DNA of 33,581 nucleotides from CAJQQY01 sp964352225 (GCA_964352225.1 CAYGRM010000024.1:1-33581), one strand, 5' to 3'. Positions 6,958-16,028 are shown, counted from the stretch's first letter. A program made the numbers and translations. The notes: generated from the letters alone by a model not told the origin.

Positions 6958-8103
6958 ATGAAATTTGGAACCAAAGTGATCCATGCAGGGATTGAACCAG
7001 ATCCTTCAACAGGAGCCATCATGACTCCTATTTTTCAGACTTCTACATATGTTCAAGATGCACCAGGAAAGCATAAAGGATACGAATATGCTCGTACGCA
7101 AAATCCAACTAGACACGCATTAGAAAAAAACTTAGCTGCGTTGGAAAATGGAACAGATGCAATTTGTTTTGGAAGTGGATTGGCTGCAATGGATGCTGTT
7201 TTAAAGTTATTGCAACCTGGAGATGAAATTGTTTCGACAAATGATCTTTATGGAGGTTCCTATAGATTGATGACAAAAATTTATGGAAAATTTGGAATCA
7301 AATCTCATTTCATTGGAATGGATTCTACCAAAGAATTAGAGAAAGCGATTAATGAAAATACTAAGCTTATTTGGATCGAGACTCCAACTAACCCTATGTT
7401 GAATATCGTTGACATCAGAAGAATTTGTAAAGTTGCGCAGGACAAAGGAGTTATGACATGTGTGGATAATACTTTTGCTTCACCCTATTTGCAAACTCCA
7501 CTTGATATGGGAGCAGACATAGTATTACACTCAGCTACAAAATATTTAGGTGGACACTCAGATGTAGTTCACGGAGCGGTGATTGTAAAATCCCCAGAAC
7601 TAGCTGAGCAACTTCGTTTTATTCAAAATGCAGCAGGTGCAATTCCTGGTCCTCAAGATTGTTTTTTGATTTTGAGAGGAATCAAAACTTTGCATTTACG
7701 AGTGCAACGCTCATGTGATAATGCTAGAAAAATTGCAAGATTTTTACAATCACACCCAAAAGTAGATAACGTATATTATCCAGGATTGAAGAATCATCCA
7801 AATCATAAGATTGCTAAAAAGCAAATGAAAGATTTTGGAGGAATGGTTTCATTTGATATTGTAGGAGGCAATTTAAAAGACGCGAATAAAGTGATGAAAG
7901 GAACACATTTATTTGCATTAGCGGAATCTTTGGGAGGTGTTGAATCATTGATTGGGCATCCTGCGAGCATGACGCATGCTTCCATTCCTAGAAAAGAAAG
8001 ATTAAAAGTTGGATTAACGGATTCTTTGATTCGATTAAGTGTTGGAATAGAAGATGTGGAGGATTTGATCCAAGATTTGGAAGAAGCATTAAGAAATATT
8101 TAG
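6958..8103 (+). CDS. Cystathionine gamma-synthase/gamma-lyase family PLP enzyme
   Basis: This 381-residue enzyme belongs to the Cys/Met-metabolism PLP family and is full length. The cofactor lysine is K195 in HSATKYLGGHSD. Other family marks are TSTYVQ near 29, YARTQNPTRHALE (44-56), FGSGLAAMDAV (71-81), the cofactor-binding VDNTFASPYLQ (169-179) and ESLGGVESL near the C terminus. It acts in the cytosol in trans-sulfuration, either joining cysteine to an activated homoserine (MetB) or cleaving cystathionine (MccB). The sequence alone does not separate these roles, so no symbol is given. It stands alone between two terminators; CACTTTTG at 6901-6908 is an approximate -7 element. No SAM riboswitch is visible upstream. 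Confidence 0.93.
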   Translation: MKFGTKVIHAGIEPDPSTGAIMTPIFQTSTYVQDAPGKHKGYEYARTQNPTRHALEKNLAALENGTDAICFGSGLAAMDAVLKLLQPGDEIVSTNDLYGGSYRLMTKIYGKFGIKSHFIGMDSTKELEKAINENTKLIWIETPTNPMLNIVDIRRICKVAQDKGVMTCVDNTFASPYLQTPLDMGADIVLHSATKYLGGHSDVVHGAVIVKSPELAEQLRFIQNAAGAIPGPQDCFLILRGIKTLHLRVQRSCDNARKIARFLQSHPKVDNVYYPGLKNHPNHKIAKKQMKDFGGMVSFDIVGGNLKDANKVMKGTHLFALAESLGGVESLIGHPASMTHASIPRKERLKVGLTDSLIRLSVGIEDVEDLIQDLEEALRNI

Positions 8104-8126
8104 AAAAGAAAATTTCTATTTTTTAG

Positions 8127-8164
8127 AAAAAAGGCTTTTTGTGGAAACGCAAAAAGCCTTTTTT
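8127..8164 (+). terminator. Rho-independent terminator after the PLP enzyme gene
   Basis: A 15-bp stem (8127-8141 with 8150-8164, loop TGGAAACG), A-rich on the left and T-rich on the right, begins 24 bases after the stop codon. Confidence 0.88.
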
Positions 8165-8254
8165 GTTTTGTAAATATTGTTAATAAATATGTGAAAGAAC
8201 AATATTAAAATTTGTTTTTGGAAAAATATATTTTGTGAAAAACAACTACACAAA

Positions 8255-8959
8255 ATGGAAGCATACAAAAAAGAGAAACTAGCGATCACCGCATGGGCAG
8301 AAGAAGATCGTCCTCGAGAAAAATTATTGAATAAAGGAAAGCATGCACTTTCGGATGCAGAACTTCTGGCGATACTTTTAGGTTCTGGATCAAGAGATGA
8401 AACCGCAGTAGGTTTAGCTCAAAGAATATTAAATTCAGTAGAAAATAATCTCCATGAACTTGGAAGATGTTCCCTTGCCGAATTTCAAAGATTCAAAGGT
8501 GTGGGCGAAGCAAAAGCAATCACAATTGCTGCTGCTGCTGAATTAGGAAGACGTCGTCAAATGACCGCAATTAAAGATAAACCGCAGATCAGAAGTAGTT
8601 CTGATGGATTCAAGGCGATTGCGCCTATTTTAATTGACTTGCCTCACGAAGAGTTTTGGATATTGTTAATGAATCGCTCCAATTTTGTAATTGGACGAGA
8701 ATTGGTAAGTACCGGAGGAGTATCTGGAACAGTCGTAGATGCAAAAATGGTTTTTAGAAAAGCATTGGAAAAGTCAGGGGCGACTAGTATTATATTGTGT
8801 CACAACCATCCTTCCGGAAATTTAAAGCCAAGCCAAGCAGATATAAATTTGACTAAAAAATTAAAAAAGGCAGGTGAGGTTTTAGACATGACCGTCTTTG
8901 ATCATTTGATTGTTTCGGAGAGAGGTTATTTTAGTTTTGCAGATGAAGGAATGTTTTAA
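8255..8959 (+). CDS. radC: RadC family JAB-domain protein
   Basis: This 234-residue protein has an N-terminal helical part (REKLLNKGKHALSDAELLAILLGSGS) and a helix-hairpin-helix-like element (FKGVGEAKAITI, about 80-91). The C-terminal RadC/JAB domain carries the metal site HNHPSG (H183, H185) and the following aspartate D196 (KPSQADINLT). GRELVSTGGVSG is also characteristic. Length is typical of the RadC/UPF0758 family. Despite the name, a DNA-repair role is not established, and JAB domains are usually metalloproteases or deubiquitinase-like. It is a monocistronic gene ending in a long hairpin shared with the convergent carboxypeptidase gene. Confidence 0.95.
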   Translation: MEAYKKEKLAITAWAEEDRPREKLLNKGKHALSDAELLAILLGSGSRDETAVGLAQRILNSVENNLHELGRCSLAEFQRFKGVGEAKAITIAAAAELGRRRQMTAIKDKPQIRSSSDGFKAIAPILIDLPHEEFWILLMNRSNFVIGRELVSTGGVSGTVVDAKMVFRKALEKSGATSIILCHNHPSGNLKPSQADINLTKKLKKAGEVLDMTVFDHLIVSERGYFSFADEGMF

Positions 8960-9002
8960 ATTTAAAGGATCAATGTTAACTTAAAATTGATCCTTTAAAT
9001 TT
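8958..9002. terminator. Bidirectional terminator between radC and the M14 peptidase gene
   Basis: A perfect 17-bp stem (8958-8974 with 8986-9002, 11-base loop) overlaps the radC stop codon and ends just before the convergent gene's last codon at 9008. A/T-rich flanks on both sides allow use in both directions. Confidence 0.8.
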
Positions 9003-9007
9003 TAAAA

Positions 9008-10759
9008 TTATTTTTTCAATAATCTTCCAACTGGATAAACTTGATGGGTTGGTTCGTAGTGCTTAGAATTTTTATAAATAAAATCTAATTGTGCATACCC
9101 ATTTTTTGCAAAATCGGGATCTGCTTTTTTCTTCTCTTCCAATTGTTTTTTTAGTGTAGGATTTTTTTCTAAAATCTCAACTGCTAAATCTTCAAAAACA
9201 TAGGAAGAAAAATATTCTTTCTGTTGCAAAATCCCATCAAAGAAATTCCAAGCAAAATAAGAATCAGGAGCAGTTGGTTCGAGGGTTTCCACAATGTATC
9301 GATTGGAAGGTTGATTAACATAAACGATGAAGTCACCTTTTTTATAAAACCTATTTTGAACAAATTTTTCTACTTCTATATTCCGATGTAAATAATGACC
9401 TTCGTAAGGAAGTTCGGCAGTTTTATAATCTGAGATACGATACATTTCGACTTCAAACGATTGATCTTTTGCTAGTTTTTCCATCACCACATTGTTCCAT
9501 TTTAACCGCTCGATAATTTTAGAATACCCTTGAGGAATGATGTAAGCCATTGGTTTTTCAACACTTGCAGTAGTTTTATAATAATTATAATGAATAACTT
9601 CTTTTTCAAAAGGCTCATTGCGATCGTAGTATAAACGAGGTTCCCCTGAAATCAAACTAGGTTTCTTTTTTGCGGTGTATCCTTTAAAGTTCACCAGGTC
9701 ATTTTTATCAAAATCTAAAGTCCAATTGAGATCAAATGTTTTTTTACTTTCCGTATCTCTGATGGCTGAAATACGAGCCATTTTTATTTTTTCAAAATCA
9801 TCATGCATTAATTTTATCATCACATCCATAAACGTATAAGTGCTCTGAACTCGATCTTTAAATGGTTTTAACATGTGTGTTTCAGGCATAAATGAAATGG
9901 CATTGTGCAAAGCTGCATACCCCGAAGAGTATCGAGGCAAATCTAAAAAACCTGCAAATCCCTCATCGGGAGTTGTTCGAGCATAAACGTATGGAGTCAT
10001 TTCCCAATCATTTTTTTTCATATCAGAAAAAAGCCGAGGGAGCATTTCTTGATTTAAATATTTTGCAAGATTAGGATCTAATTTGTTATGTTGAGTTGGA
10101 ATCAAAGTGATGGTATATTGATAATCTGCTCCATTGGAAGTATGATTGTCAACGAAAACATCAGGCTGCCAATAATTATACAATTGATTAAAAGTTTGTG
10201 CATTTTTTGAATCACATTTGATGAAGTCCCGATTCAAATCTAAGTTTTTAGCATTGCCTCGAAAGCCGTACGATTCAGGCCCATTTTGATTCGTTCGAGT
10301 ATGACTATTTCTATTCAAGACACCTCCCAAATTATACATCGGAATGACAACGATGACGGTATGATCGAGGAATTTTTGCAAAGATTTATCTTCTAAATAA
10401 TTTCTTAAAATCATCATGCTGGCATCCACTCCACAAGGTTCTCCCGCATGAATCGCATTATTGATAAAGAGGATATTTTTATATTTTTTGCGAATAGAAA
10501 CTGGATCAAAATCTCCATCCATGGAAAGTACGGCGGTGTGCAAAGGTAATCCAGCATCGGTCATTCCATGAGTGGTTAATTGAAGTTGCGGAAAAGTATC
10601 ACTCAATTTTTGATAAAAAGAAATGGTCTCTTCGTAGGTCGCAGTTGTGTTTTTATTTTTTTCAAAAGGAGTAATAAAATTGGAAGTGGTAGAGGTCAGG
10701 TTTTTTTGACCATGACAAGATTGAAGGATAAACAAAAAGATAACAGGCACCCAACGCAT
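9008..10759 (-). CDS. M14 family zinc carboxypeptidase-like lipoprotein
   Basis: The chosen start gives 583 residues beginning MRWVPVIFLFILQSC, a lipoprotein signal with the lipidated Cys at about residue 15. The same frame stays open another 70 codons upstream, but that part has no recognisable feature and would bury the signal. The M14 zinc site is visible: INNAIHAGEPCG (HxxE), LDLNRDF with the substrate-binding Arg, VDNHTS (third zinc ligand) and FMPETHM with the likely catalytic Glu. It should hydrolyse peptides at the periplasmic or outer surface. The C-terminal half (about 330-583) has no motif I recognise. It lies downstream of the Nramp gene on the same strand, 222 bases away; CAAAGATT at 10837-10844 (minus AATCTTTG) may be its -7 element. 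Confidence 0.87.
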   Translation of the reverse strand: MRWVPVIFLFILQSCHGQKNLTSTTSNFITPFEKNKNTTATYEETISFYQKLSDTFPQLQLTTHGMTDAGLPLHTAVLSMDGDFDPVSIRKKYKNILFINNAIHAGEPCGVDASMMILRNYLEDKSLQKFLDHTVIVVIPMYNLGGVLNRNSHTRTNQNGPESYGFRGNAKNLDLNRDFIKCDSKNAQTFNQLYNYWQPDVFVDNHTSNGADYQYTITLIPTQHNKLDPNLAKYLNQEMLPRLFSDMKKNDWEMTPYVYARTTPDEGFAGFLDLPRYSSGYAALHNAISFMPETHMLKPFKDRVQSTYTFMDVMIKLMHDDFEKIKMARISAIRDTESKKTFDLNWTLDFDKNDLVNFKGYTAKKKPSLISGEPRLYYDRNEPFEKEVIHYNYYKTTASVEKPMAYIIPQGYSKIIERLKWNNVVMEKLAKDQSFEVEMYRISDYKTAELPYEGHYLHRNIEVEKFVQNRFYKKGDFIVYVNQPSNRYIVETLEPTAPDSYFAWNFFDGILQQKEYFSSYVFEDLAVEILEKNPTLKKQLEEKKKADPDFAKNGYAQLDFIYKNSKHYEPTHQVYPVGRLLKK

Positions 10760-10981
10760 AATTTCTGAATTTAATTTGGAAAATGATTTAAAATAAAGGT
10801 CGAATTTAGGAATAAAAAAAAGAATCGATGCGGAGGCAAAGATTCTTTTGATTGAGAGAAGTATACTTATAAAAAATAAAAGGGTGTTATAAAATTTTCT
10901 GTGGTTCAAATATCCGATTTTCTGAATTGAAATGTTCATTAAGGTGACGAAATGATCAAGAAAAGACATAAAATGACATTT

Positions 10982-12304
10982 TCAATTAGGGAAAGCTTTT
11001 TTTCGGGAAATGAAAAGCTTAAAAATCAACCAACACATAATCAATATAGTCGATGTCAATACGATATTAAATTGTAAAGATGAATTCAGTTTTAAACTTC
11101 CAACAGTTTTCCCCAAAGCACTAAAGACATTATTGATTCCTAGGAAGCAACTTATAGTGACTAAAAGAATCATAATTATGTTAGAGAAATTAGAATTTAA
11201 ATATTCTTTGGGAATTAAGGTAGAATCATTTACGGCTAGGATTAAAAAGATGGCAACGATGGGTAAAAGTGCACCGTTGATAGCTTGAGCAGCGATGATT
11301 GCTGGAATTGATTTTCCAATAGTCAATCCCGAAATCAATCCAATTAACAAAATAATAATCCAAACGAGTCTAAAATATATACCGTTGACATTCCATTCTT
11401 TTTTTCCTGAGCCAAACAAGCTTTTGGCGGTGACTGCCGTTGCCAATGGAGCAGTTATAGAAGAGGTCAATCCTGCGGCAAAAAGACCAAAAGCAAAAAG
11501 GCTTCCTCCAAAATTTCCCATTTTAGTTTTCATCATTTCTGCAAGTGAAGCGAATGAAAATTCACCGATTAATTGTGCACCGACCAGCATGATTGCCATC
11601 GAAATTAATCCTCCAATCAGAATTGCCATAACAATTCCTACACGCATTTCGGAGATACTTTGTCCTTGGGTAATTCCGGATGCTAAAAATAAATTATAAG
11701 GAACAATTGTAGTTCCAACTAACCCAATAATCAAAAGAGATGAACCTTCCGGAAATGCAGGAATGATCGCAGATTGCAAGATTTTTCCAAAGCTAAAATC
11801 AGTTTGAAAGGCAACATAAATAAATGCAATACCCATAAATGCAACGACTATTCCTAAGACATTGGCAATGCTGCGGAAGTTTCCCAACCTCAAAATTGCA
11901 AAAGCAAATATGGCTAAACCTATAGTGAGTATTTTTGGAGAAAAATCTGTCATTAATTTCATACCTTCAATTGCCCCAAGCATATTTCCAGCTTGATAAG
12001 CTGCACACCCAAAAGCAATGGATAAGAAAACTATCCAACTTAATCCAGAGCTAGAATTTTGATATTTCAACGCAATGATCTCTCCCAAACTTTTACCAGA
12101 GGCGATGGTAATTCTTGCCGCAGCTTCTTGTAAAATGATGGTGGCAAAAGTGGAAAAGACTAGCGCCCAAAGCAATGCTATCTGAAAAGATGCACCAGCT
12201 TTGGATGCGGTGGTAACAGTTCCCGGACCGATGAATGCTGCGGATATAATTGACCAAAAAACAATACTTCGGAGACCTTTGGAGAAAGAAATTACTTTTG
12301 CCAT
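10982..12304 (-). CDS. Nramp family transporter with non-canonical metal site
   Basis: This 440-residue integral membrane protein has about 11-12 hydrophobic helices and the Nramp fold order. In helix 1, IGPGTVTTASKAGASF (25-40) occupies the place of the DPGN motif, so the metal-binding Asp and Asn are G26 and T29. In helix 6, TTIVPYNLFLAS (198-209) replaces A-x-x-MPHNLYLHS, so the sulfur ligand is V201 and the His is Y203. The backbone pattern still identifies the family. Canonical Nramp proteins import manganese or iron with protons; the substrate here is uncertain. It is divergent from rlmN with a 60-base gap. Confidence 0.85.
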   Translation of the reverse strand: MAKVISFSKGLRSIVFWSIISAAFIGPGTVTTASKAGASFQIALLWALVFSTFATIILQEAAARITIASGKSLGEIIALKYQNSSSGLSWIVFLSIAFGCAAYQAGNMLGAIEGMKLMTDFSPKILTIGLAIFAFAILRLGNFRSIANVLGIVVAFMGIAFIYVAFQTDFSFGKILQSAIIPAFPEGSSLLIIGLVGTTIVPYNLFLASGITQGQSISEMRVGIVMAILIGGLISMAIMLVGAQLIGEFSFASLAEMMKTKMGNFGGSLFAFGLFAAGLTSSITAPLATAVTAKSLFGSGKKEWNVNGIYFRLVWIIILLIGLISGLTIGKSIPAIIAAQAINGALLPIVAIFLILAVNDSTLIPKEYLNSNFSNIIMILLVTISCFLGINNVFSALGKTVGSLKLNSSLQFNIVLTSTILIMCWLIFKLFISRKKAFPN

Positions 12305-12352
12305 GAAAAATAAATATTTAGTAAAATGAAATTCTAATCTAGGAAAAAGATT

Positions 12353-12360
12353 TACCTTTG
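12353..12360 (+). promoter_or_regulatory. -7 promoter element of rlmN, implying a leaderless or near-leaderless mRNA
   Basis: TACCTTTG fits TAnnTTTG and ends four bases before the ATG at 12365. No good -33 TTG is found 20 bases upstream. Confidence 0.4.
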
Positions 12361-12364
12361 CACT

Positions 12365-13420
12365 ATGCCTGATAAAATTATTTCAAAAGTAGATATTCGT
12401 AAGTTTGATTTGGGAGCATTGGAAAATTATTTTCTCGAAATGGGAGAAAAGAAATTCCGAGCTAAGCAAGTTTATGAATGGTTATGGAAAAAGGGAGCTA
12501 GATCTTTTGATCAGATGTCTAATTTGTCAAAAGGCCTTCGGGATGCTTTGGAAGAAAATTTTGTGATTAATGTGATTCAAGAAGATAAAGTGCAGCGGAG
12601 TTTAGATGGAACCATTAAATCTCGATATCGATTGCATGATGGGCATATGATTGAAGCTGTTTTGATTCCAGTTCCTTCGGACAACCGATTTACAGTATGT
12701 GTTTCATCACAAGTAGGGTGTAGTTTGACGTGTAAATTTTGTGCAACAGGACGGATGAAACGAGTTCGAAATTTGGATGCGTCAGAAATTTACGATCAAG
12801 TGGTAATGGTTAATCAACAAGCGATGGAAACGTTTGGTCACCCTCTGACTAATATCGTTTACATGGGGATGGGTGAACCACTATTGGCCTACAAAAGCGT
12901 GATGGAAAGTATAAAAATGATTACTTCGCCGGATGGATTAAATATGTCTCCTCGACGAATTACCGTAAGTACAGCAGGAATTGCTAAGATGATTCGAAAG
13001 TTGGCAGATGATGAGGTGAAATTTAATTTAGCACTTTCTCTTCATGCTGCTGATGATGAAAAGCGGGATGAAATCATGCCAATTAATGAGCAAAATAATT
13101 TGGCGGTGATCATGGATGCGATTGAGTATTTTTATCAAAAAACCAAAAATAAAATTAGCTACGAATATATCGCCTTTCAAAATTTCAACGATACCTTAGT
13201 TGATGCAGCTAACCTTTTTAAATTATGTAATCGATTTCCAGTAAAAGTAAATGTTATTGAATACAATCCTATTGATGGAGCTGAATTTGAGAAATCATCA
13301 GAAGATCGGATTGATTTGTTCGCTCAATATTTAAGAAAAAGGAATGTGATGATTACTGTCAGAAGAAGCCGAGGGAAAGATATTGATGCTGCTTGCGGAC
13401 AACTTGCCAATAAAGAGTAG
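12365..13420 (+). CDS. rlmN: Dual-specificity 23S rRNA/tRNA adenine-C2 methyltransferase RlmN
   Basis: This 351-residue radical-SAM methyltransferase methylates A2503 of 23S rRNA and A37 of some tRNAs. The iron-sulfur cluster cysteines are C119, C123 and C126 (GCSLTCKFCATG). The C-terminal cysteine that carries the methyl group is C344 (DAACGQL). Other family marks are FRAKQVYEWLW (31-41), YMGMGEPL, SPRRITVSTAG and the SLHAADDEKRDEIMPIN segment. Length is normal. The gene is transcribed alone, divergent from the Nramp transporter gene; a possible -7 element almost touches the start codon. After the stop there is only a 16-base palindrome (13464-13479) as a possible weak 3' structure. Confidence 0.97.
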   Translation: MPDKIISKVDIRKFDLGALENYFLEMGEKKFRAKQVYEWLWKKGARSFDQMSNLSKGLRDALEENFVINVIQEDKVQRSLDGTIKSRYRLHDGHMIEAVLIPVPSDNRFTVCVSSQVGCSLTCKFCATGRMKRVRNLDASEIYDQVVMVNQQAMETFGHPLTNIVYMGMGEPLLAYKSVMESIKMITSPDGLNMSPRRITVSTAGIAKMIRKLADDEVKFNLALSLHAADDEKRDEIMPINEQNNLAVIMDAIEYFYQKTKNKISYEYIAFQNFNDTLVDAANLFKLCNRFPVKVNVIEYNPIDGAEFEKSSEDRIDLFAQYLRKRNVMITVRRSRGKDIDAACGQLANKE

Positions 13421-13516
13421 TCCTTTCTAAAACCATTTTTCACTTCTTTTTTCTCTCCAAAAGTCATTTTTAAAAATGATCTGATATGTTAATATGCAAC
13501 TTTTGTAAAAAGGGTT

Positions 13517-13534
13517 ATGTAAATGTATTGTTAT
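13517..13534 (+). promoter_or_regulatory. 18-base sequence shared with the upstream region of the 1393-residue protein gene
   Basis: ATGTAAATGTATTGTTAT is identical to 22743-22760. Here it lies 126 bases before the start codon of the DUF4397 gene. In both places TTAT begins an A/T-rich -7-like sequence, so it may contain part of a promoter or a regulator site. This is an inference. Confidence 0.35.
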
Positions 13535-13660
13535 TTTATATTCGTGTAAAATGACGACTAAAATCATTTTTTTTCTTCCGTTTTTTTCAACAAAAATAAA
13601 TTTGTTCAGGTTTTAGTTTTATTGAGAGAATCATTTTATCAAACTAAAAAACTATCGAAC

Positions 13661-15928
13661 ATGAAACGATTTTTATTTTTAATGGTTTGCTTATTTGCTA
13701 GCAACCTCGCCTTTAGCCAAACAGCAAGATTACAAGTTATTCATAATTCACCAACACCTAATGTTGATGTTTATGTAAATGGAAATTTATTACTAGACAA
13801 CTTTGTTTTCAGAAGTGCTACACCCTTTATTGACGTTCCTACGGGAGTAGATTTGAATGTGGGAATTGCTCCAGCAAGCAGTACTTCGTCAGCAGATGCT
13901 ATTGCAGAATTTACTTACAACTTAGTAGATGGAGGAACTTATATTATTGTGGCAAACGGAATAGTGGGAGGATCACCAGGTTTTAATTTAGAAGTATTCG
14001 GAATGGGACAGGAAACGGTAGGAGCGGAAAATGTAGGATTACTATTTTTCCATGGATCACCAGATGCACCAGAAGTAGATATTACAGTTGGTGGAAGCCC
14101 AATTTTTGATGATGTATCCTACACAGAATTTTCAGGATATTTAGAAGTGCCAGCAACGGAGTATCAAGTAGCAGTAACTCCTGCAAATGATAATTCGACA
14201 GTAGTTGCAGAATATAAAAAAGATTTTAATTTTTGGAAAGGACAAACTGCAGTAATTTTTGCTTCAGGATTTTTGTCAGGAGATAGTCCTACTTTTGAGC
14301 CTTGGGTAGCCTTGTCAAATGGAGGAACATTTCCATTGGATGCAGTTGTTCCTGAATTACCAAGTGCACGATTACAGATCATTCATAATTCACCAACACC
14401 TAATGTTGATATCTATGTGAATGGAGGTTTATTGTTAGACAATTTTACTTTCAGAACAGCAACGCCATTCATTGATGTGCCTTCAGGAGTGAACTTGGAA
14501 GTAGGAGTAGCTCCTGCAAATAGTACTTCTTCAGCCGATGCTATCGCTACATTTAACTATACATTAGCAGAAAATGAAACATACATTGCGATTGCCAATG
14601 GTATTGTAGGTGGAACGCCGGGATTTAATATTGAAGTATTTGACATGGGACTGGAAACGGTTGCTGATGAAAATGTAGGGTTGTTATTTTTCCATGGCTC
14701 ACCAGATGCACCAGAAGTAGATATTACAATAGGAGGAAGTCCAATATTTGATGATGTATCTTACACAGAATTTTCAGGATACATAGAAGTGCCAGCAACG
14801 GAATATCAAGTAGCAGTTACACCAGCGAATGATAATTCAACAATTGTAGCTGAATACAAAAAAGACTTTAATTTTTGGAAAGGACAAACTGCGGTAATTT
14901 TTGCCTCAGGATTTTTATCAGGAGATAGTCCAGCATTCGAACCTTGGGTAGCTTTATCAAATGGAGGAACATTTCCATTAGATGCGGTGGTGCCAGATGC
15001 CCCAACGGCAAGATTACAAGTGATTCATAATTCACCAACACCTAATGTCGATATTTATGTGAATGGAGGTTTATTGTTAGATAATTTTATTTTCAGAACA
15101 GCGACTCCGTTTATAGATGTTCCTGCAGGAGTAGATTTAGAAGTGGGAGTAGCTCCTGCGAATAGTACTTCTTCAGCTGATGCGATTGCAACATTTAATT
15201 ATACATTAGCCGAAGGTGAAACATATATTGCAATTGCGAACGGAATCGTAGGAGGAACACCAGGGTTTAATATTGAAGTTTTTGATATGGGGCAAGAAAC
15301 AGTAGCTGATGGAAATGTAGGATTATTGTTTTTCCATGGATCACCAGATGCTCCCGAAGTTGATATTACATTAGGAGGAAGTCCAATTTTTGATGATGTA
15401 TCGTATTCAGAATTTTCAGGATATTTGGAAGTACCTGCAGCAGAATATCAAGTAGCAGTTACACCCGCAAATGATAACTCAACTGTCGTAGCAGAGTATA
15501 AAAAGGACTTTAGTTTCTGGAATGGACAGACAGCAGTAATTTTTGCTTCAGGATTTTTATCAGGAGATGAGCCAGGTTTCCAACCTTGGGTAGCGTTATC
15601 AAATGGAGGAACATTCCCAATGGATGCAGTTGCCACTTTGACCAATCCAAATACTGGAAGTTCTTCAAAAGTAAATGCATTGACTATTTCACCAAATCCA
15701 ACAGCTGATTTTGTTCAAATTCAAATGAATTTGGAAAATGAAACAGATATGGAAATGTCAATTTTTAATAATTTAGGTCAAGCAGTTTTAACCAAAGACT
15801 ACGGTGTAACTGGAAAAGGACAAACAAGTTTCGAGCTTAATTTAAGCGATCTTCAAGCAGGAATTTACTTCTTGCAGATTAGAACTGACGATAGTTTTGA
15901 AATGAAGCAAATTCAAGTAATCAAATAA
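13661..15928 (+). CDS. Secreted protein with three tandem double-DUF4397 units and type IX sorting domain
   Basis: Counting from the ATG at 13661 (755 residues), MKRFLFLMVCLFASNLAFSQ is a signal peptide ending at FSQ. An in-frame TTG at 13622 would only add 13 residues before it. Three units of exactly 214 residues follow. Each holds two related beta-rich DUF4397 modules, one starting ARLQ.IHNSPTPNVD and one starting VGLLFFHGSPDAPEVDIT. The last 90 or so residues (LTISPNPTADFVQI to QIQVIK) are a type IX secretion sorting domain, so the protein is expected at the cell surface or outside. DUF4397 has no established activity; a structural, adhesive or carbohydrate-contacting role is a guess. The gene is monocistronic with a strong terminator. 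Confidence 0.93.
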   Translation: MKRFLFLMVCLFASNLAFSQTARLQVIHNSPTPNVDVYVNGNLLLDNFVFRSATPFIDVPTGVDLNVGIAPASSTSSADAIAEFTYNLVDGGTYIIVANGIVGGSPGFNLEVFGMGQETVGAENVGLLFFHGSPDAPEVDITVGGSPIFDDVSYTEFSGYLEVPATEYQVAVTPANDNSTVVAEYKKDFNFWKGQTAVIFASGFLSGDSPTFEPWVALSNGGTFPLDAVVPELPSARLQIIHNSPTPNVDIYVNGGLLLDNFTFRTATPFIDVPSGVNLEVGVAPANSTSSADAIATFNYTLAENETYIAIANGIVGGTPGFNIEVFDMGLETVADENVGLLFFHGSPDAPEVDITIGGSPIFDDVSYTEFSGYIEVPATEYQVAVTPANDNSTIVAEYKKDFNFWKGQTAVIFASGFLSGDSPAFEPWVALSNGGTFPLDAVVPDAPTARLQVIHNSPTPNVDIYVNGGLLLDNFIFRTATPFIDVPAGVDLEVGVAPANSTSSADAIATFNYTLAEGETYIAIANGIVGGTPGFNIEVFDMGQETVADGNVGLLFFHGSPDAPEVDITLGGSPIFDDVSYSEFSGYLEVPAAEYQVAVTPANDNSTVVAEYKKDFSFWNGQTAVIFASGFLSGDEPGFQPWVALSNGGTFPMDAVATLTNPNTGSSSKVNALTISPNPTADFVQIQMNLENETDMEMSIFNNLGQAVLTKDYGVTGKGQTSFELNLSDLQAGIYFLQIRTDDSFEMKQIQVIK
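13724..14365 (+). repeat. DUF4397 tandem unit 1 (642 bp)
   Basis: First of three in-frame units with a constant period of 642 bases, measured between the conserved TCATAATTCACCAACACC copies at 13741, 14383 and 15025. It is the most divergent of the three at protein level. Confidence 0.93.
14366..15007 (+). repeat. DUF4397 tandem unit 2 (642 bp)
   Basis: Second unit, same length with no insertions or deletions. It shares with unit 3 the variants VNGGLLLDNF, FRTATPFIDVP and NSTSSADAIATFNYTLAE, so units 2 and 3 probably share the more recent ancestor. Confidence 0.93.
15008..15649 (+). repeat. DUF4397 tandem unit 3 (642 bp)
   Basis: Third unit, directly followed by a short Asn/Ser-rich linker and the sorting domain. 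Many base differences from unit 2 are at third codon positions. Confidence 0.93.
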
Positions 15929-15967
15929 GAAAGTAGTTAGTTAATTTTTCACTCATATAATAATACA

Positions 15968-15999
15968 AAAGACCGAGCCATGTGAATGGTTCGGTCTTT
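15968..15999. terminator. Bidirectional terminator between the DUF4397 and PfkB kinase genes
   Basis: A 13-bp stem (15968-15980 with 15987-15999, one G-T pair, 6-base loop) has A-rich left and T-rich right flanks. It lies between two convergent genes. Confidence 0.88.
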
Positions 16000-16028
16000 C
16001 TTTGTGTAAAATAGAAAAATCTAACTGC

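Noticed and set aside
10760..10969. N-terminal extension of the M14 peptidase frame
   Set aside because: It would place 70 residues without homology in front of a lipoprotein signal; it is more likely an untranslated leader or intergenic DNA.
11295..11699. 134-codon plus-strand frame inside the Nramp gene
   Set aside because: Pro/Ile/Asn-rich mirror of a membrane protein gene; no start context or domain.
13548..13570. Hairpin with T run upstream of the DUF4397 gene as a terminator
   Set aside because: The stem is only seven A/T-rich pairs with a 9-base loop and lies before, not after, a gene; it is too weak to call.
13724..15649. CRISPR or other DNA-level array
   Set aside because: The 642-bp repeats are in frame, protein-coding and diverge at third codon positions, so they are domain duplications.
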